Shown here: in pieces, positions 8,088-15,685 of the stretch
Layout of the letters: each line of letters starts with the position of its first letter
Numbering within the stretch: the first letter of the stretch is position 1
NCBI RefSeq assembly: GCF_037646705.1
Contig: NZ_JBBHER010000003.1
Location: 124,001 to 188,000, forward strand
Reading direction: 5' to 3'
Source of the DNA: Pikeienuella litoralis
GTDB lineage: Bacteria; Pseudomonadota; Alphaproteobacteria; Rhodobacterales; Rhodobacteraceae
DNA: 64,000 nt
The notes under the pieces: model-generated
The model's database searches: none
What the model was told of the DNA's origin: nothing
Seen by the model: only the letters and a program-made list of their open reading frames with translations
Made by a program: the position numbers and the translations under genes

Positions 8088-8503
8088 GCGACTTCACCAT
8101 GTTTCGCGGGATCGTCGAGGTGGTCGGCGACACGACGGTCCTCGCCGTGGACACCATCGCTCACGTGCGGCCGGAAGAGGACGCCGGTCGGGTGGTGATG
8201 ACCGGATCCCACGGCGGCGTCAGCTCCGGCGAATACGCCGCGCGCGCGCCGCTGGCCGCGGTCTTTTTCAACGATGCGGGGATCGGCAAGGACGAGGCCG
8301 GCGTCGCGGGGCTCGGTCTTCTCTCCAAGCTCGGAATCGCGGCCGGCGCGGTGTCGCACGAGAGCGCCGAGATCGGGCTCGGCCGCGAGACCTGGGGCGG
8401 CGTGATCTCCGCCCTCAATCCGCAGGCCGAAGCCGCCGGCTTCAAGCGCGGAGAGCCGGTGCGGGCGGCCGTTCATCGCATTTTCGGAAAGGGCGAAGCG
8501 TGA
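8084..8503 (+). CDS. uncharacterised small protein A of a tandem paralogous pair
   Basis: 139 residues, ATG overlapping the stop of the dehydrogenase gene by four bases. I do not recognise the family. It is clearly related to the next gene product: both share SHGG (42-45 here), FNDAG then GK (62-69), a GL-LL stretch, GIA, VSHESA (90-95), GVIS and a C-terminal G-----VRAAV. There is no signal peptide or membrane segment, so it should be cytoplasmic. Conserved Ser-His, Asn-Asp and Ser-His-Glu-Ser groups look like catalytic or metal-binding positions. Tight coupling to the dehydrogenase suggests a pathway step, perhaps isomerase, lactonase or a two-subunit enzyme; this is a guess. Confidence 0.75.
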   Translation: MSDFTMFRGIVEVVGDTTVLAVDTIAHVRPEEDAGRVVMTGSHGGVSSGEYAARAPLAAVFFNDAGIGKDEAGVAGLGLLSKLGIAAGAVSHESAEIGLGRETWGGVISALNPQAEAAGFKRGEPVRAAVHRIFGKGEA

Positions 8504-8913
8504 GAAACGAGGTTTGCGCCAGCATCGCGGGTCATGACGTCGTGCTGATGGATTCGATCTCGCTCATATCGGAGGCGAACGTCGGCGGCGTCGTGATCTC
8601 CGCCTCCCATGGCGGGACCATCTCCGGCGCCTTCGCCGCCAGCCATCCGCCGCTGTTCGTCGTCTTCAACGATGCGGGCGGCGGAAAATCGGGCGCCGGG
8701 CGCGCGGGGCTCGTGCTTCTCGACGAGGCTGGAATCGCCTGCGCGACAGTCTCGCATGAGAGCGCGCGGATCGGAGACGCTGAAGACACATGGGCCAATG
8801 GCGTGATCAGCGCCGTGGGTCGCGCCGCCGAAGCCGCCGGAATCCGTCGCGGCTCAAGCGTGCGCGAAGCAGTCGAAACGATTGCGAGGGAGGCGCCGGA
8901 AAAGCACGCATGA
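8500..8913 (+). CDS. uncharacterised small protein B of a tandem paralogous pair
   Basis: 137 residues from a GTG at 8500 that overlaps the previous stop (GTGA). It aligns over its whole length with protein A: SHGG (36-39), FNDAG (56-60), GK (62-63), AGL-LL, GIA, TVSHESARIGD (83-93), GVIS and VREAV near the end. It differs from A at the N-terminus (RNEVCASIAGHDVVLMDSIS). Two overlapping, full-length paralogs usually form a hetero-oligomer. No signal peptide or membrane helix. Family not recognised. The TRAP binding-protein gene begins 35 bases later. Confidence 0.75.
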   Translation: MRNEVCASIAGHDVVLMDSISLISEANVGGVVISASHGGTISGAFAASHPPLFVVFNDAGGGKSGAGRAGLVLLDEAGIACATVSHESARIGDAEDTWANGVISAVGRAAEAAGIRRGSSVREAVETIAREAPEKHA

Positions 8914-8948
8914 GACGAAATCAACACCACCACAACGGGAGAAAACGA

Positions 8949-9929
8949 ATGATATTCAAATCCATGGCGACGTCAGCAATGGCGGCCGCAATGATGTTCG
9001 GCGCCGCGGGAGGCGCCCAGGCCATCGACCTGAGCTTCGCGATGCACACATCGCCGCCCGGCCCGGAATTCGAGGCGGTCGACAAGTTCATCGAGCTTGT
9101 GAAGGAGCGGAGCAACGGCGAGATCAACGTCAAGACCTATCCGTCCGCCGTGCTCGGCGGCGAGCGGGACAATCTTGAGCAGCTGACCGTCAACGAAGTC
9201 CAGATGACCCTCTTCGGCGACCTGCTTCCCAGCGTCGTCGTGCCGGAATATGGCGCGACGGTGGTGCCGTTCGTCTTCCCCGGCCCGGAGGAGGTTTTCG
9301 AGTACTGGTCCGGCCCGGTCGGCGATGAAGCCAAGGCCCTCATCCGCGACAAGGTGAAGGTGGAGATGGTCGCGTTCACCCGGCGCGGCGATCGGCACCT
9401 GACCGCCAGCAAGGCGATCAACTCTCCGGCCGACATCAAGGGCGTCAAGATGCGCGTCCCGGAGATTCCGTCCTGGGTCAAGGTCTGGTCCGAGATCGGC
9501 GCCTCGCCGACGCCGGTCGCATGGCCCGAGGTGTTCAGCGCGCTCCAGATGGGCGTGGTGGAAAGCCAGGAGAACCCCTGCTTCAACATCAATCAGGCCA
9601 AACTTTACGAGGTGCAGTCGCATCTGATGTACACCGCGCATGTGCCGGCGGTGTGGCATTGGGGGATCAGCACGGCTTTCCTCGAGAGCCTGACGCCTGA
9701 GCTGCGGGAAGCCGTGGTCAGCTCCGCCATCGACGCTGCCGCCTATGGCGACATGGTCACCAAGGAGCAGATCGACAAGACCTGCGCCTCGCTCGGCGAG
9801 GAGCACGGGATGACGCTGCTCGAGGTCGACCGGGGCCCGTTCATCGCGGCCGCGCGTCCGGCGATCGACGAGCTGGCGAAAGACTGGGCGCCGGGCGTCT
9901 ATGACGCCGTGTCGAAATATCTCGAATAA
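8949..9929 (+). CDS. TRAP transporter substrate-binding protein (DctP family)
   Basis: 326 residues, ATG at 8949 after GGGAG. A signal peptide (MIFKSMATSAMAAAMMFGAAGGAQA) exports it to the periplasm. Family hallmarks are the segment KGVKMRVPE, whose Arg binds the substrate carboxylate in characterised DctP proteins, and PTPVAWPEVFSALQMGVVE, the conserved hinge region. It should hand an organic or sugar acid to the membrane components encoded next. Being the last periplasmic step before the catabolic enzymes, its ligand would reveal the pathway substrate. Confidence 0.92.
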   Translation: MIFKSMATSAMAAAMMFGAAGGAQAIDLSFAMHTSPPGPEFEAVDKFIELVKERSNGEINVKTYPSAVLGGERDNLEQLTVNEVQMTLFGDLLPSVVVPEYGATVVPFVFPGPEEVFEYWSGPVGDEAKALIRDKVKVEMVAFTRRGDRHLTASKAINSPADIKGVKMRVPEIPSWVKVWSEIGASPTPVAWPEVFSALQMGVVESQENPCFNINQAKLYEVQSHLMYTAHVPAVWHWGISTAFLESLTPELREAVVSSAIDAAAYGDMVTKEQIDKTCASLGEEHGMTLLEVDRGPFIAAARPAIDELAKDWAPGVYDAVSKYLE

Positions 9930-9941
9930 GCCCAATCGGGT

Positions 9942-9982
9942 GGGCGGCGCGCGAAAGACCTGAACGGCGTCGCGCGCCGCCC
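9942..9982 (+). terminator. strong hairpin between dctP and dctQ
   Basis: Perfect 13-pair stem (GGGCGGCGCGCGA / TCGCGCGCCGCCC) with a 15-base loop, 12 bases after the binding-protein stop and followed by TTCGTTTTCG. Placed inside the operon, it probably causes partial termination or shields the dctP mRNA 3' end, giving more binding protein than permease. Confidence 0.6.
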
Positions 9983-10022
9983 TTCGTTTTCGATTAAACG
10001 CACACCGAGACCGGAGGTCGCG

Positions 10023-10526
10023 ATGAAAACCGCAGCCCAAGTTCGCCGCGCGATCTTCTACATCTTTGAGACGCTCGCCATCGCAGCATTCCTGCTGATG
10101 CTGGGGTCGTCCGTCCTTCAGGTGTTCTACCGTTACGTTCTCAACGCGCCTCTGATGTGGACGGAGGAGCTCGCACGGCTGATGTGCGTGCTGACCACGT
10201 ATTTCGGCAGCGTCGTCGTGCTTATCGCGAGAGAGCACATCCGGGTCGAGATGATCGACAGCCTGCTGGGGCGGCGCGGCCTCGCGACGGTCGGCGTCAT
10301 CGTCGATCTCATGATGGCCTGGTTCCTGGTCGCCGTCGCCTATGGCTGCTACCTGCTGACGAGCGCCACCTGGACGACCTTCACCGCAAGCATGGCCTGG
10401 TTCCGGACCGGCTATCTCTACATCGCCGTCGGCGTCGCCGTCTCGGCGATGACCCTGGTCCTCATCATCGACATTTACGGCCAGTTGCTCGTTCTCGCGG
10501 GCCGGCGGAAGGAGACCGAGGCATGA
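10023..10526 (+). CDS. TRAP transporter small permease subunit (DctQ family)
   Basis: 167 residues with four hydrophobic segments (about 15-40, 52-72, 92-115 and 132-155), the DctQ topology. VLQVFYRYVLNAPLMWTEELARLM is the family signature of the second loop. Ribosome site GGAGG before the ATG. It forms the membrane complex with DctM; its stop overlaps the dctM start by four bases. Confidence 0.92.
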   Translation: MKTAAQVRRAIFYIFETLAIAAFLLMLGSSVLQVFYRYVLNAPLMWTEELARLMCVLTTYFGSVVVLIAREHIRVEMIDSLLGRRGLATVGVIVDLMMAWFLVAVAYGCYLLTSATWTTFTASMAWFRTGYLYIAVGVAVSAMTLVLIIDIYGQLLVLAGRRKETEA

Positions 10527-11809
10527 TCCTCTCACTTTTTCTTGGCGTTCTTGTCCTTCTCTTCGTCGTCGGCATCCCCGCAGCCTTCGCGCTTGGGCTC
10601 ACCTCGCTGATCGTCACCGGCTTCGAGCGCGGCTTCGACGCCATTCCCTACACGATCGTCGCCCAGCGCATGGTCTACGGCGTCAACAGCTTTCCGCTGC
10701 TCGCCATTCCGTTCTTCATCCTCGCCGGCAAGATCATGAACACCGGCGGCATCACCGACCGGATCTTCGATTTCGCCCGTCGGCTCGTCGGGCGCCTGCA
10801 AGGCGGTCTCGGCCAGGTCAACATCGCCGCCTCGATCATCTTTTCCGGCATGTCGGGTTCGGCCGTCGCCGACGCGATGGGAATCGGCCAGATCGAGATT
10901 CAGGCGATGAGAAAGGCGGGCTACCCGGATGACTTTTCGGTCGGCGTCACGGCGGCCTCCGCCGCGATCGGCCCGATCATTCCGCCGTCGATCCCGCTCA
11001 TCATCTACGCCGTCATGGCCAACGTCTCGGCGACCGCTCTCCTGATCGCGGGCATCCTGCCGGGCCTTCTGATGGGCCTGCTCATGATGATCGTGGTGGC
11101 GATCCTCGCGCGGCGGCGCAACCTGCCGACCGAGCGCTGGGAGGGCTTCGCCCTTCTGCTGACCAGCTTCATCGTCGCGATCCCCCCGCTGGTGACGCCG
11201 GCGATCATCATCGGCGGAATGTGGTCCGGCGTCTTCACGCCGACCGAGGCCGCAGCCATCGCCGCGGTCTACGCGCTGCTGATCGCGATGGTCTTCTACC
11301 GCGAGATGTCTCTTCCGCAGTTGTTCACGATCCTGCGGGAGACCATGCGCGAGAGCGCGATCATTCTCCTGATCGTCGCCGCGGCGTCGCTTTACGGCTG
11401 GTTGCTGGTCTTCACGCAGATCCCGCAACAGATGGTTCAGGTGGTCAATGAGCTCAGTCTCGGCCCGGTCGGGCTTCTGCTCATCATCAATCTCTTCCTC
11501 CTCGTGATCGGCCTCTTCATGGAGACCAACGCGGCGATCACCATCTTCACGCCGATGTTGCTCCCGCTCGCGCTGGCTGTCGGCGTCGATCCCGTGCATT
11601 TCGGGATCATCATGGTGCTCAACCTGATGCTCGGCCTTCTGACCCCGCCCGTCGGCATGTTGATGTTCGCCGTCGCGAAAGTCGCGAACGTGCCGATGAA
11701 CAAGGCTCTTGTCGCGATCGCGCCGTTCTACATTCCTCTCGTGCTGTCGCTGTTGCTCGTGACGTTCGTCCCGCAAATATCGCTGCTCCTGCCCAGCCTG
11801 ATGCGGTGA
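10523..11809 (+). CDS. TRAP transporter large permease subunit (DctM family)
   Basis: 428 residues, ATG at 10523 within ATGA of the dctQ stop. Very hydrophobic, with a dozen or so membrane segments. Typical DctM text: NSFPLLAIPFFILAGKIM, FSGMSGSAVADAMG, AIGPIIPPSIPLIIYAV and GVFTPTEAAAIAAVYAL. It is the sodium-driven channel component of the importer. This is the last gene of the catabolic operon. Confidence 0.93.
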   Translation: MILSLFLGVLVLLFVVGIPAAFALGLTSLIVTGFERGFDAIPYTIVAQRMVYGVNSFPLLAIPFFILAGKIMNTGGITDRIFDFARRLVGRLQGGLGQVNIAASIIFSGMSGSAVADAMGIGQIEIQAMRKAGYPDDFSVGVTAASAAIGPIIPPSIPLIIYAVMANVSATALLIAGILPGLLMGLLMMIVVAILARRRNLPTERWEGFALLLTSFIVAIPPLVTPAIIIGGMWSGVFTPTEAAAIAAVYALLIAMVFYREMSLPQLFTILRETMRESAIILLIVAAASLYGWLLVFTQIPQQMVQVVNELSLGPVGLLLIINLFLLVIGLFMETNAAITIFTPMLLPLALAVGVDPVHFGIIMVLNLMLGLLTPPVGMLMFAVAKVANVPMNKALVAIAPFYIPLVLSLLLVTFVPQISLLLPSLMR

Positions 11810-11857
11810 CCGCCCGTCGGGGCGCGCGCAAAGAAAGGGAATGAGGGGTGCGGGCTC

Positions 11858-11895
11858 CCGCGCCATGCCGCGATCAGGCGACAGGCATGGCGCGG
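11858..11895 (+). terminator. hairpin after the TRAP operon
   Basis: Twelve-pair perfect stem (left arm CCGCGCCATGCC, right arm GGCATGGCGCGG) with a 14-base loop, 49 bases past the dctM stop. No T-run follows, as is common in this window, so Rho may be involved. Confidence 0.45.
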
Positions 11896-12229
11896 ACCGC
11901 CGAAAAGGGGCGCTGGTTCAGGCGTTCGCCGCGCAGGCGGCTGTTCTCGCGCCCCCAGGGCCCTTTCGCATGGGCTTTGCGGGCGCGATTGACCGCTGCT
12001 CAACCCCGCGCGGGGCGCGGGCTCAGCGGCGCGTCTGAGGCCGGCTTAGCGCCATCATCGCCTCAGCCGGCGGTTTCGTCGACTTGGCGTCGCGCCCGCG
12101 GCGCGCGCACGCCTCCGCAGCCCCTATCGCCTTGAAGCCTCTGCCGGATGGCGGTCCGGTCATGCGCGATGGAGAGCGGCGAATGACCGCGCCCGGACAG
12201 GGGACGACAGAGGAATCGGGACGACGCGC

Positions 12230-12251
12230 GATATCCTGACCGCAGGATATC
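12230..12251 (-). terminator. hairpin downstream of tRNA-Thr
   Basis: GATATCCTG / CAGGATATC, nine pairs with a four-base loop, 22 bases past the CCA end of the tRNA gene. It may end or help process the tRNA transcript; no T-run is seen. Confidence 0.4.
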
Positions 12252-12272
12252 CAGGCGAAGTCTTCCTTTAAG

Positions 12273-12348
12273 TGGTGCCGCTGAAGGGACTCGAACCCCC
12301 GACCCCATCATTACGAATGACGTGCTCTACCATCTGAGCTACAGCGGC
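12273..12348 (-). tRNA. tRNA-Thr (anticodon CGT)
   Basis: 76 nucleotides including an encoded CCA. The acceptor arm GCCGCTG pairs fully with CAGCGGC; the D arm holds GCTCAGATGGTAGAGC; the anticodon stem CGTCA/TGATG encloses loop TTCGTAA with anticodon CGT (bases 12313-12315); the T arm is GGGGGTTCGAGTCCC. It reads ACG codons. No copy of its 3' end was noticed nearby, so there is no sign of an element integrated here. Confidence 0.95.
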
Positions 12349-12460
12349 GTTCTCTTACCGGTCTTTCGTCAGACTCTCGCCTGCGAACGGCGCGTTGATT
12401 ACGCGGGCGGCGGCGGCGATGCAAGTGTTGATCGCAAGCCGGCGCGCCGAGCGCGGGCGG

Positions 12461-12781
12461 TCAGCGCCCGCGCGCCGCCTTTTCCGAGATGCCCGAGACG
12501 CCTTCGCGGCGCTCCAGCTCGGCCAGAACCGCCGAGAGGGGCACGTCGAGCGCGGCGAGCATGACGAGGAAGTGAAACAGCGTATCGGCTCCCTCGGTCA
12601 CCAATTCGGCCGGGTCGCCGGCGGCGGCGGCGATCACCGCCTCGACGGCTTCCTCGCCGAATTTCTGGGCGCAGGCGCGCGGCCCTTTGGCCAGAAGCGC
12701 GGCGGTGTGGGACGAGGTGGTCTCGCCCGCCGCTTTCCGCGCCGCGATCACGGCCTCGAGCCTGTTCAGAATATCGGTCAT
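12461..12781 (-). CDS. hisE: phosphoribosyl-ATP diphosphatase
   Basis: 106 residues, the normal size of stand-alone HisE. The motif KFGEEAVEAVIAA with downstream EGADTLFHFLVML supplies the acidic magnesium-binding residues. It hydrolyses phosphoribosyl-ATP to phosphoribosyl-AMP, the second step of histidine synthesis in the cytoplasm. The ATG shares one base with the hisF stop (TGATG), so the two are coupled. Confidence 0.93.
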   Translation of the reverse strand: MTDILNRLEAVIAARKAAGETTSSHTAALLAKGPRACAQKFGEEAVEAVIAAAAGDPAELVTEGADTLFHFLVMLAALDVPLSAVLAELERREGVSGISEKAARGR

Positions 12782-13539
12782 CAGAGCCTCACCGCCACGC
12801 CGGCCGCCGCCATATGCGCTTTCGCTTCGGCGATGGTGTGGATCCCAAAATGAAAGATCGAGGCGGCGAGGACCGCCGACGCGCCGCCCTCCACCACCCC
12901 TTCGACCAGATGGTCCAGCGTTCCCACCCCGCCGGACGCGATGACGGGAACCGGAACCGCGTCCGACACGGCGCGCGTCAACGGTATGTCGAACCCGGTC
13001 TTGACGCCGTCGCGGTCCATGGAGGTCAGCAGGATCTCTCCCGCTCCCTTGCCGGCCATGTCGCGTGCGAATTCGACGGCGTCGATCCCGGTGCGCTGAC
13101 GGCCGCCATGGGTGAAGATCTCCCACTTTCCGGGCGCGACAGCCTTGGCGTCGATCGCGACGGTGACGCATTGCGCGCCGAACTTCTCCGCGGCGCGCGC
13201 GACGAAATCCGGGTCCTTGACGGCCGCGGTGTTGATCGAGACCTTGTCGGCGCCGGCGAGGAGAAGATCGCGGATATTCTCCAGCGTCCTGACGCCGCCG
13301 CCGACGGTCAGGGGCATGAAGCAGCGCTCCGCCGTCCGGCGCGCGATATCGAGTATGGTGGGGCGCTCATCGCTCGATGCGGTGATGTCCAGAAAGCAGA
13401 GCTCGTCCGCCCCGGCGGCGTCGTAGAGCGCGGCCTGCTCGACCGGATCGCCCGCATCGACCAGATCGACGAAGTTGACGCCTTTCACGACCCGGCCGTC
13501 CTTCACGTCGAGGCAGGGAATGATCCTGATTTTCAGCAT
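12781..13539 (-). CDS. hisF: imidazole glycerol phosphate synthase, cyclase subunit
   Basis: 252 residues from the ATG at 13539 (ribosome site GAAGGG); the frame is open upstream but conservation begins at MLKIRIIPCLDVKDGRVVKG. It holds the two catalytic aspartates of the barrel: CLDVKDG near residue 11 and TSMDRDG near residue 130. It turns PRFAR plus ammonia from HisH into imidazole glycerol phosphate and AICAR. hisH is not next to it in this window. Lies between hisA and hisE. Confidence 0.96.
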   Translation of the reverse strand: MLKIRIIPCLDVKDGRVVKGVNFVDLVDAGDPVEQAALYDAAGADELCFLDITASSDERPTILDIARRTAERCFMPLTVGGGVRTLENIRDLLLAGADKVSINTAAVKDPDFVARAAEKFGAQCVTVAIDAKAVAPGKWEIFTHGGRQRTGIDAVEFARDMAGKGAGEILLTSMDRDGVKTGFDIPLTRAVSDAVPVPVIASGGVGTLDHLVEGVVEGGASAVLAASIFHFGIHTIAEAKAHMAAAGVAVRL

Positions 13540-13609
13540 GGGCGACCCTTCGCGTTCCATTCCGGGTTCAATAGCCCCTCGGGCCTCCGGGTTCAAAGGC
13601 CTGCGGAGC

Positions 13610-14332
13610 TCAGGCGCGGAGGAGCGCCGCCGCCTCGGCGACGTTGATTCGCCCGTCATAGAGCGCCCGTCCAGAGATCGCGCCGTCGAGCGGCGCGCCG
13701 CAGCTTTTCAACGCTTCGAGATCGGCCATCGAGCTGACGCCGCCGGAGGCGATCACGGGGATCGAGACCGCACGGGCCAGCGCCGCGGTCGCGGCGACGT
13801 TCGGGCCCTGCATCGCGCCGTCCCGCTCGATATCGGTGTAGATGATCGCGGCGACGCCGGCGTCCTCATAGCGGCGGGCGAGATCGGTCGCGTCCGTTCC
13901 GGTCGTCTCGGCCCAGCCTTCGACCGCAACCTGGCCCCCGCGCGCGTCGACGCCGACGGCGACGCGGCCCGGATGCGCGCGCGCGGCGGCGCGCACGAAC
14001 GCGGGGTCGCGCACCGCGGCGGTGCCGAGGATCACCCGGCGGACGCCCTTCTCCAGCCAACTCTCCAGCGTGGCGCGGTCGCGGACCCCGCCGCCGAGCT
14101 GAACCGGAACGGACACGGCGGCGAGGATCGCGCCGACCGCCTCCGCGTTCACCGGCGCGCCGGCGAAGGCGCCGTCGAGATCAACGAGGTGCAGCCATTC
14201 GCAACCCGCCGCGACGAACGCGCGCGCCTGGGCGGCGGGGTCGTCGTTGAAGACCGTCGCGGCGTCCATCTCCCCGCGCAGCAGCCGGACGCAGGCGCCG
14301 CCTTTGAGATCGATCGCGGGATAGAGGATCAT
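13610..14332 (-). CDS. hisA: phosphoribosylformimino-AICAR ribotide isomerase
   Basis: 240 residues, a half-barrel-repeat TIM barrel like HisF. YPAIDLKGGACVRL carries the first catalytic Asp, YTDIERDGAMQGPN the second. It isomerises ProFAR to PRFAR in histidine synthesis. Ends 70 bases before hisF on the same strand; the short gap suggests one transcript with hisF and hisE. Confidence 0.95.
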   Translation of the reverse strand: MILYPAIDLKGGACVRLLRGEMDAATVFNDDPAAQARAFVAAGCEWLHLVDLDGAFAGAPVNAEAVGAILAAVSVPVQLGGGVRDRATLESWLEKGVRRVILGTAAVRDPAFVRAAARAHPGRVAVGVDARGGQVAVEGWAETTGTDATDLARRYEDAGVAAIIYTDIERDGAMQGPNVAATAALARAVSIPVIASGGVSSMADLEALKSCGAPLDGAISGRALYDGRINVAEAAALLRA

Positions 14333-14414
14333 GACGCGCGCTCCTTCGCTGGATGGCCGTCTCGTAGCGGATTTGGCCCGCGCTGCAAACCATGGCGGGC
14401 GTCATGGCCCGGAC

Positions 14415-14480
14415 GGCCAGCGCCAGGGGGAAAGCCGGCGCCTCCCGCGCTGGGCGGCGGCTATCGCCGGGGCGCTGGCC
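14415..14480 (-). terminator. long-range inverted repeat after the DUF1244 gene
   Basis: GGCCAGCGCC (14415-14424) pairs perfectly with GGCGCTGGCC (14471-14480), with a GC-rich 46-base interior that can fold further. It lies just past the DUF1244 stop and before hisA on the same strand, so it may separate the two transcription units. Confidence 0.3.
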
Positions 14481-14494
14481 GGCCGGCGCGCGCC

Positions 14495-14785
14495 TCAGCC
14501 ATGGGATTTCGCGAAGGCCGCCTTCTGCTCGTCGGTCGCGTCGGTCTGATAGCGGGCGCGCCATTCGGCGAAGGGCATGCCATAGAAAATCTCGCGCCCT
14601 TCGTCCTTGGTCATCTCGATCCCGCGCTCGTTGGCCGCCTCCTGATACCAGCGGCTGAGGCAGTTTCTGCAGAACCCGGCGAGATTCATCATGTCGATGT
14701 TCTGGACGTCGGTTCGCGTCCTCAGATGGTCGCGGAGGCGGCGGAAGGCCGCGGCCTCGAGTTCCAGTCGGGTCTGATCGTCCAT
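14495..14785 (-). CDS. DUF1244 family protein
   Basis: 96 residues; the ATG at 14785 has an ideal GGAGGAGAG site. The core NIDMMNLAGFCRNCLSRWYQ with two conserved cysteines and the following EMTKDEGREIFYGMPFAEW are the DUF1244 pattern. The family forms small helical dimers; function is not established, and the CxxC-like pair could bind metal. Its gene follows the N-formylglutamate amidohydrolase gene by 26 bases, an arrangement I recall as frequent in Rhodobacterales. Confidence 0.88.
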   Translation of the reverse strand: MDDQTRLELEAAAFRRLRDHLRTRTDVQNIDMMNLAGFCRNCLSRWYQEAANERGIEMTKDEGREIFYGMPFAEWRARYQTDATDEQKAAFAKSHG

Positions 14786-14811
14786 GGCTCTCTCCTCCGT
14801 TCCGCTATGAC

Positions 14812-15570
14812 TTAGGCGCCTTCCGGGGCTTCGTCCATCGCTTCGAGCAGCCACCGCCCGAGAGCCCGCCCCCAGCGGACCTGTTCGGCGTCGGTCCGGA
14901 TCAGATCGTTCCTGATTTCAATGAGCAGATGCGGCAGGGCGCGGGCTGTCCCGTGCCGCCACATCGTGTCGCCCGTCAGCCGCCCGCTATAAGGCTCGTT
15001 ATCGCCGACGGTGAGGTCCGGCTCGCGCTGGAGCCGCTCGTAAAGAGGGCGGAAGAGCCGGTCGTCCCGGTCCCAGAGCAGGCCGATCTCCCAGGGGCGG
15101 CGCGGGCGGCCGCGCAGCTGCGGCGTGAACGAATGGAGCGAGATGAGCCGCGGCGCCGCTCCGGCGGCCACCGCGCCGTCGATCAGCCGCGTGAGCGCGT
15201 CGTGGTAGGGGCGATGGCAAAGCGCGAGCCTGCGCTCCTTCTCCGCCGCGTCGGCGTGGCGATTGCCGGGGATGATCGAGCCGTCATAGAGCTTCATCAG
15301 GAGGGTGGGGTCGTCCTCGCCCCGGTTCGGGTCGATCACCAGCCGTGAGAACCGCGAGGCGATCATCGGCGCCGACAACGTGTCGGCGAGCGCCAGCGCC
15401 GCGCCGCGCGCGCCCACATCCCAGGCGATATGGCGGTTCATGTCCTCCGGCCCGAGGCCAAGATCGCCGCCAGAAATCTCCGGCGGGACGCGGTTGGAGG
15501 CGTGGTCGCAAAGCACGATCCAGGCGGGATCGCGCTCGGCGCCGACGATTTCATAGGAAGGATGCGTCAT
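14812..15570 (-). CDS. N-formylglutamate amidohydrolase family protein
   Basis: 252 residues. LCDHASNRVP (residues 20-29), RFSRLVIDPNR and ISLHSFTP are the conserved blocks that contribute the metal ligands and acidic residues of the FGase family. Characterised members hydrolyse N-formyl-L-glutamate in histidine degradation; the many paralogs away from hut genes may act on other N-acyl amino acids. There are no hut genes here. Divergent from pyk, and co-transcribed with the DUF1244 gene. Confidence 0.85.
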   Translation of the reverse strand: MTHPSYEIVGAERDPAWIVLCDHASNRVPPEISGGDLGLGPEDMNRHIAWDVGARGAALALADTLSAPMIASRFSRLVIDPNRGEDDPTLLMKLYDGSIIPGNRHADAAEKERRLALCHRPYHDALTRLIDGAVAAGAAPRLISLHSFTPQLRGRPRRPWEIGLLWDRDDRLFRPLYERLQREPDLTVGDNEPYSGRLTGDTMWRHGTARALPHLLIEIRNDLIRTDAEQVRWGRALGRWLLEAMDEAPEGA

Positions 15571-15685
15571 CCATGCCGGATAGCGCCCGAACGGGCGGCG
15601 ATCAACCGCTGGCGCGCCCTAGGAAAGCGGCGCGATGCCGGTTATGACCGGCTGAAGGCAAACAGAGCGGATCAGAGGAAGACTC

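Larger units (their letters stand above)
11810..12272. other. intergenic region with hairpins, no gene seen
   Basis: 463 bases between dctM and the tRNA gene. Frames here are short, overlapping and without a ribosome site. Structure is rich: a strong hairpin at 11858-11895 and another at 12230-12251, listed separately. Confidence 0.55.

Noticed and set aside
12273..12348. tRNA-Thr as integration site of a mobile element
   Set aside because: No integrase gene and no repeated tRNA 3' end were noticed; neighbours are core his genes and a normal catabolic operon.
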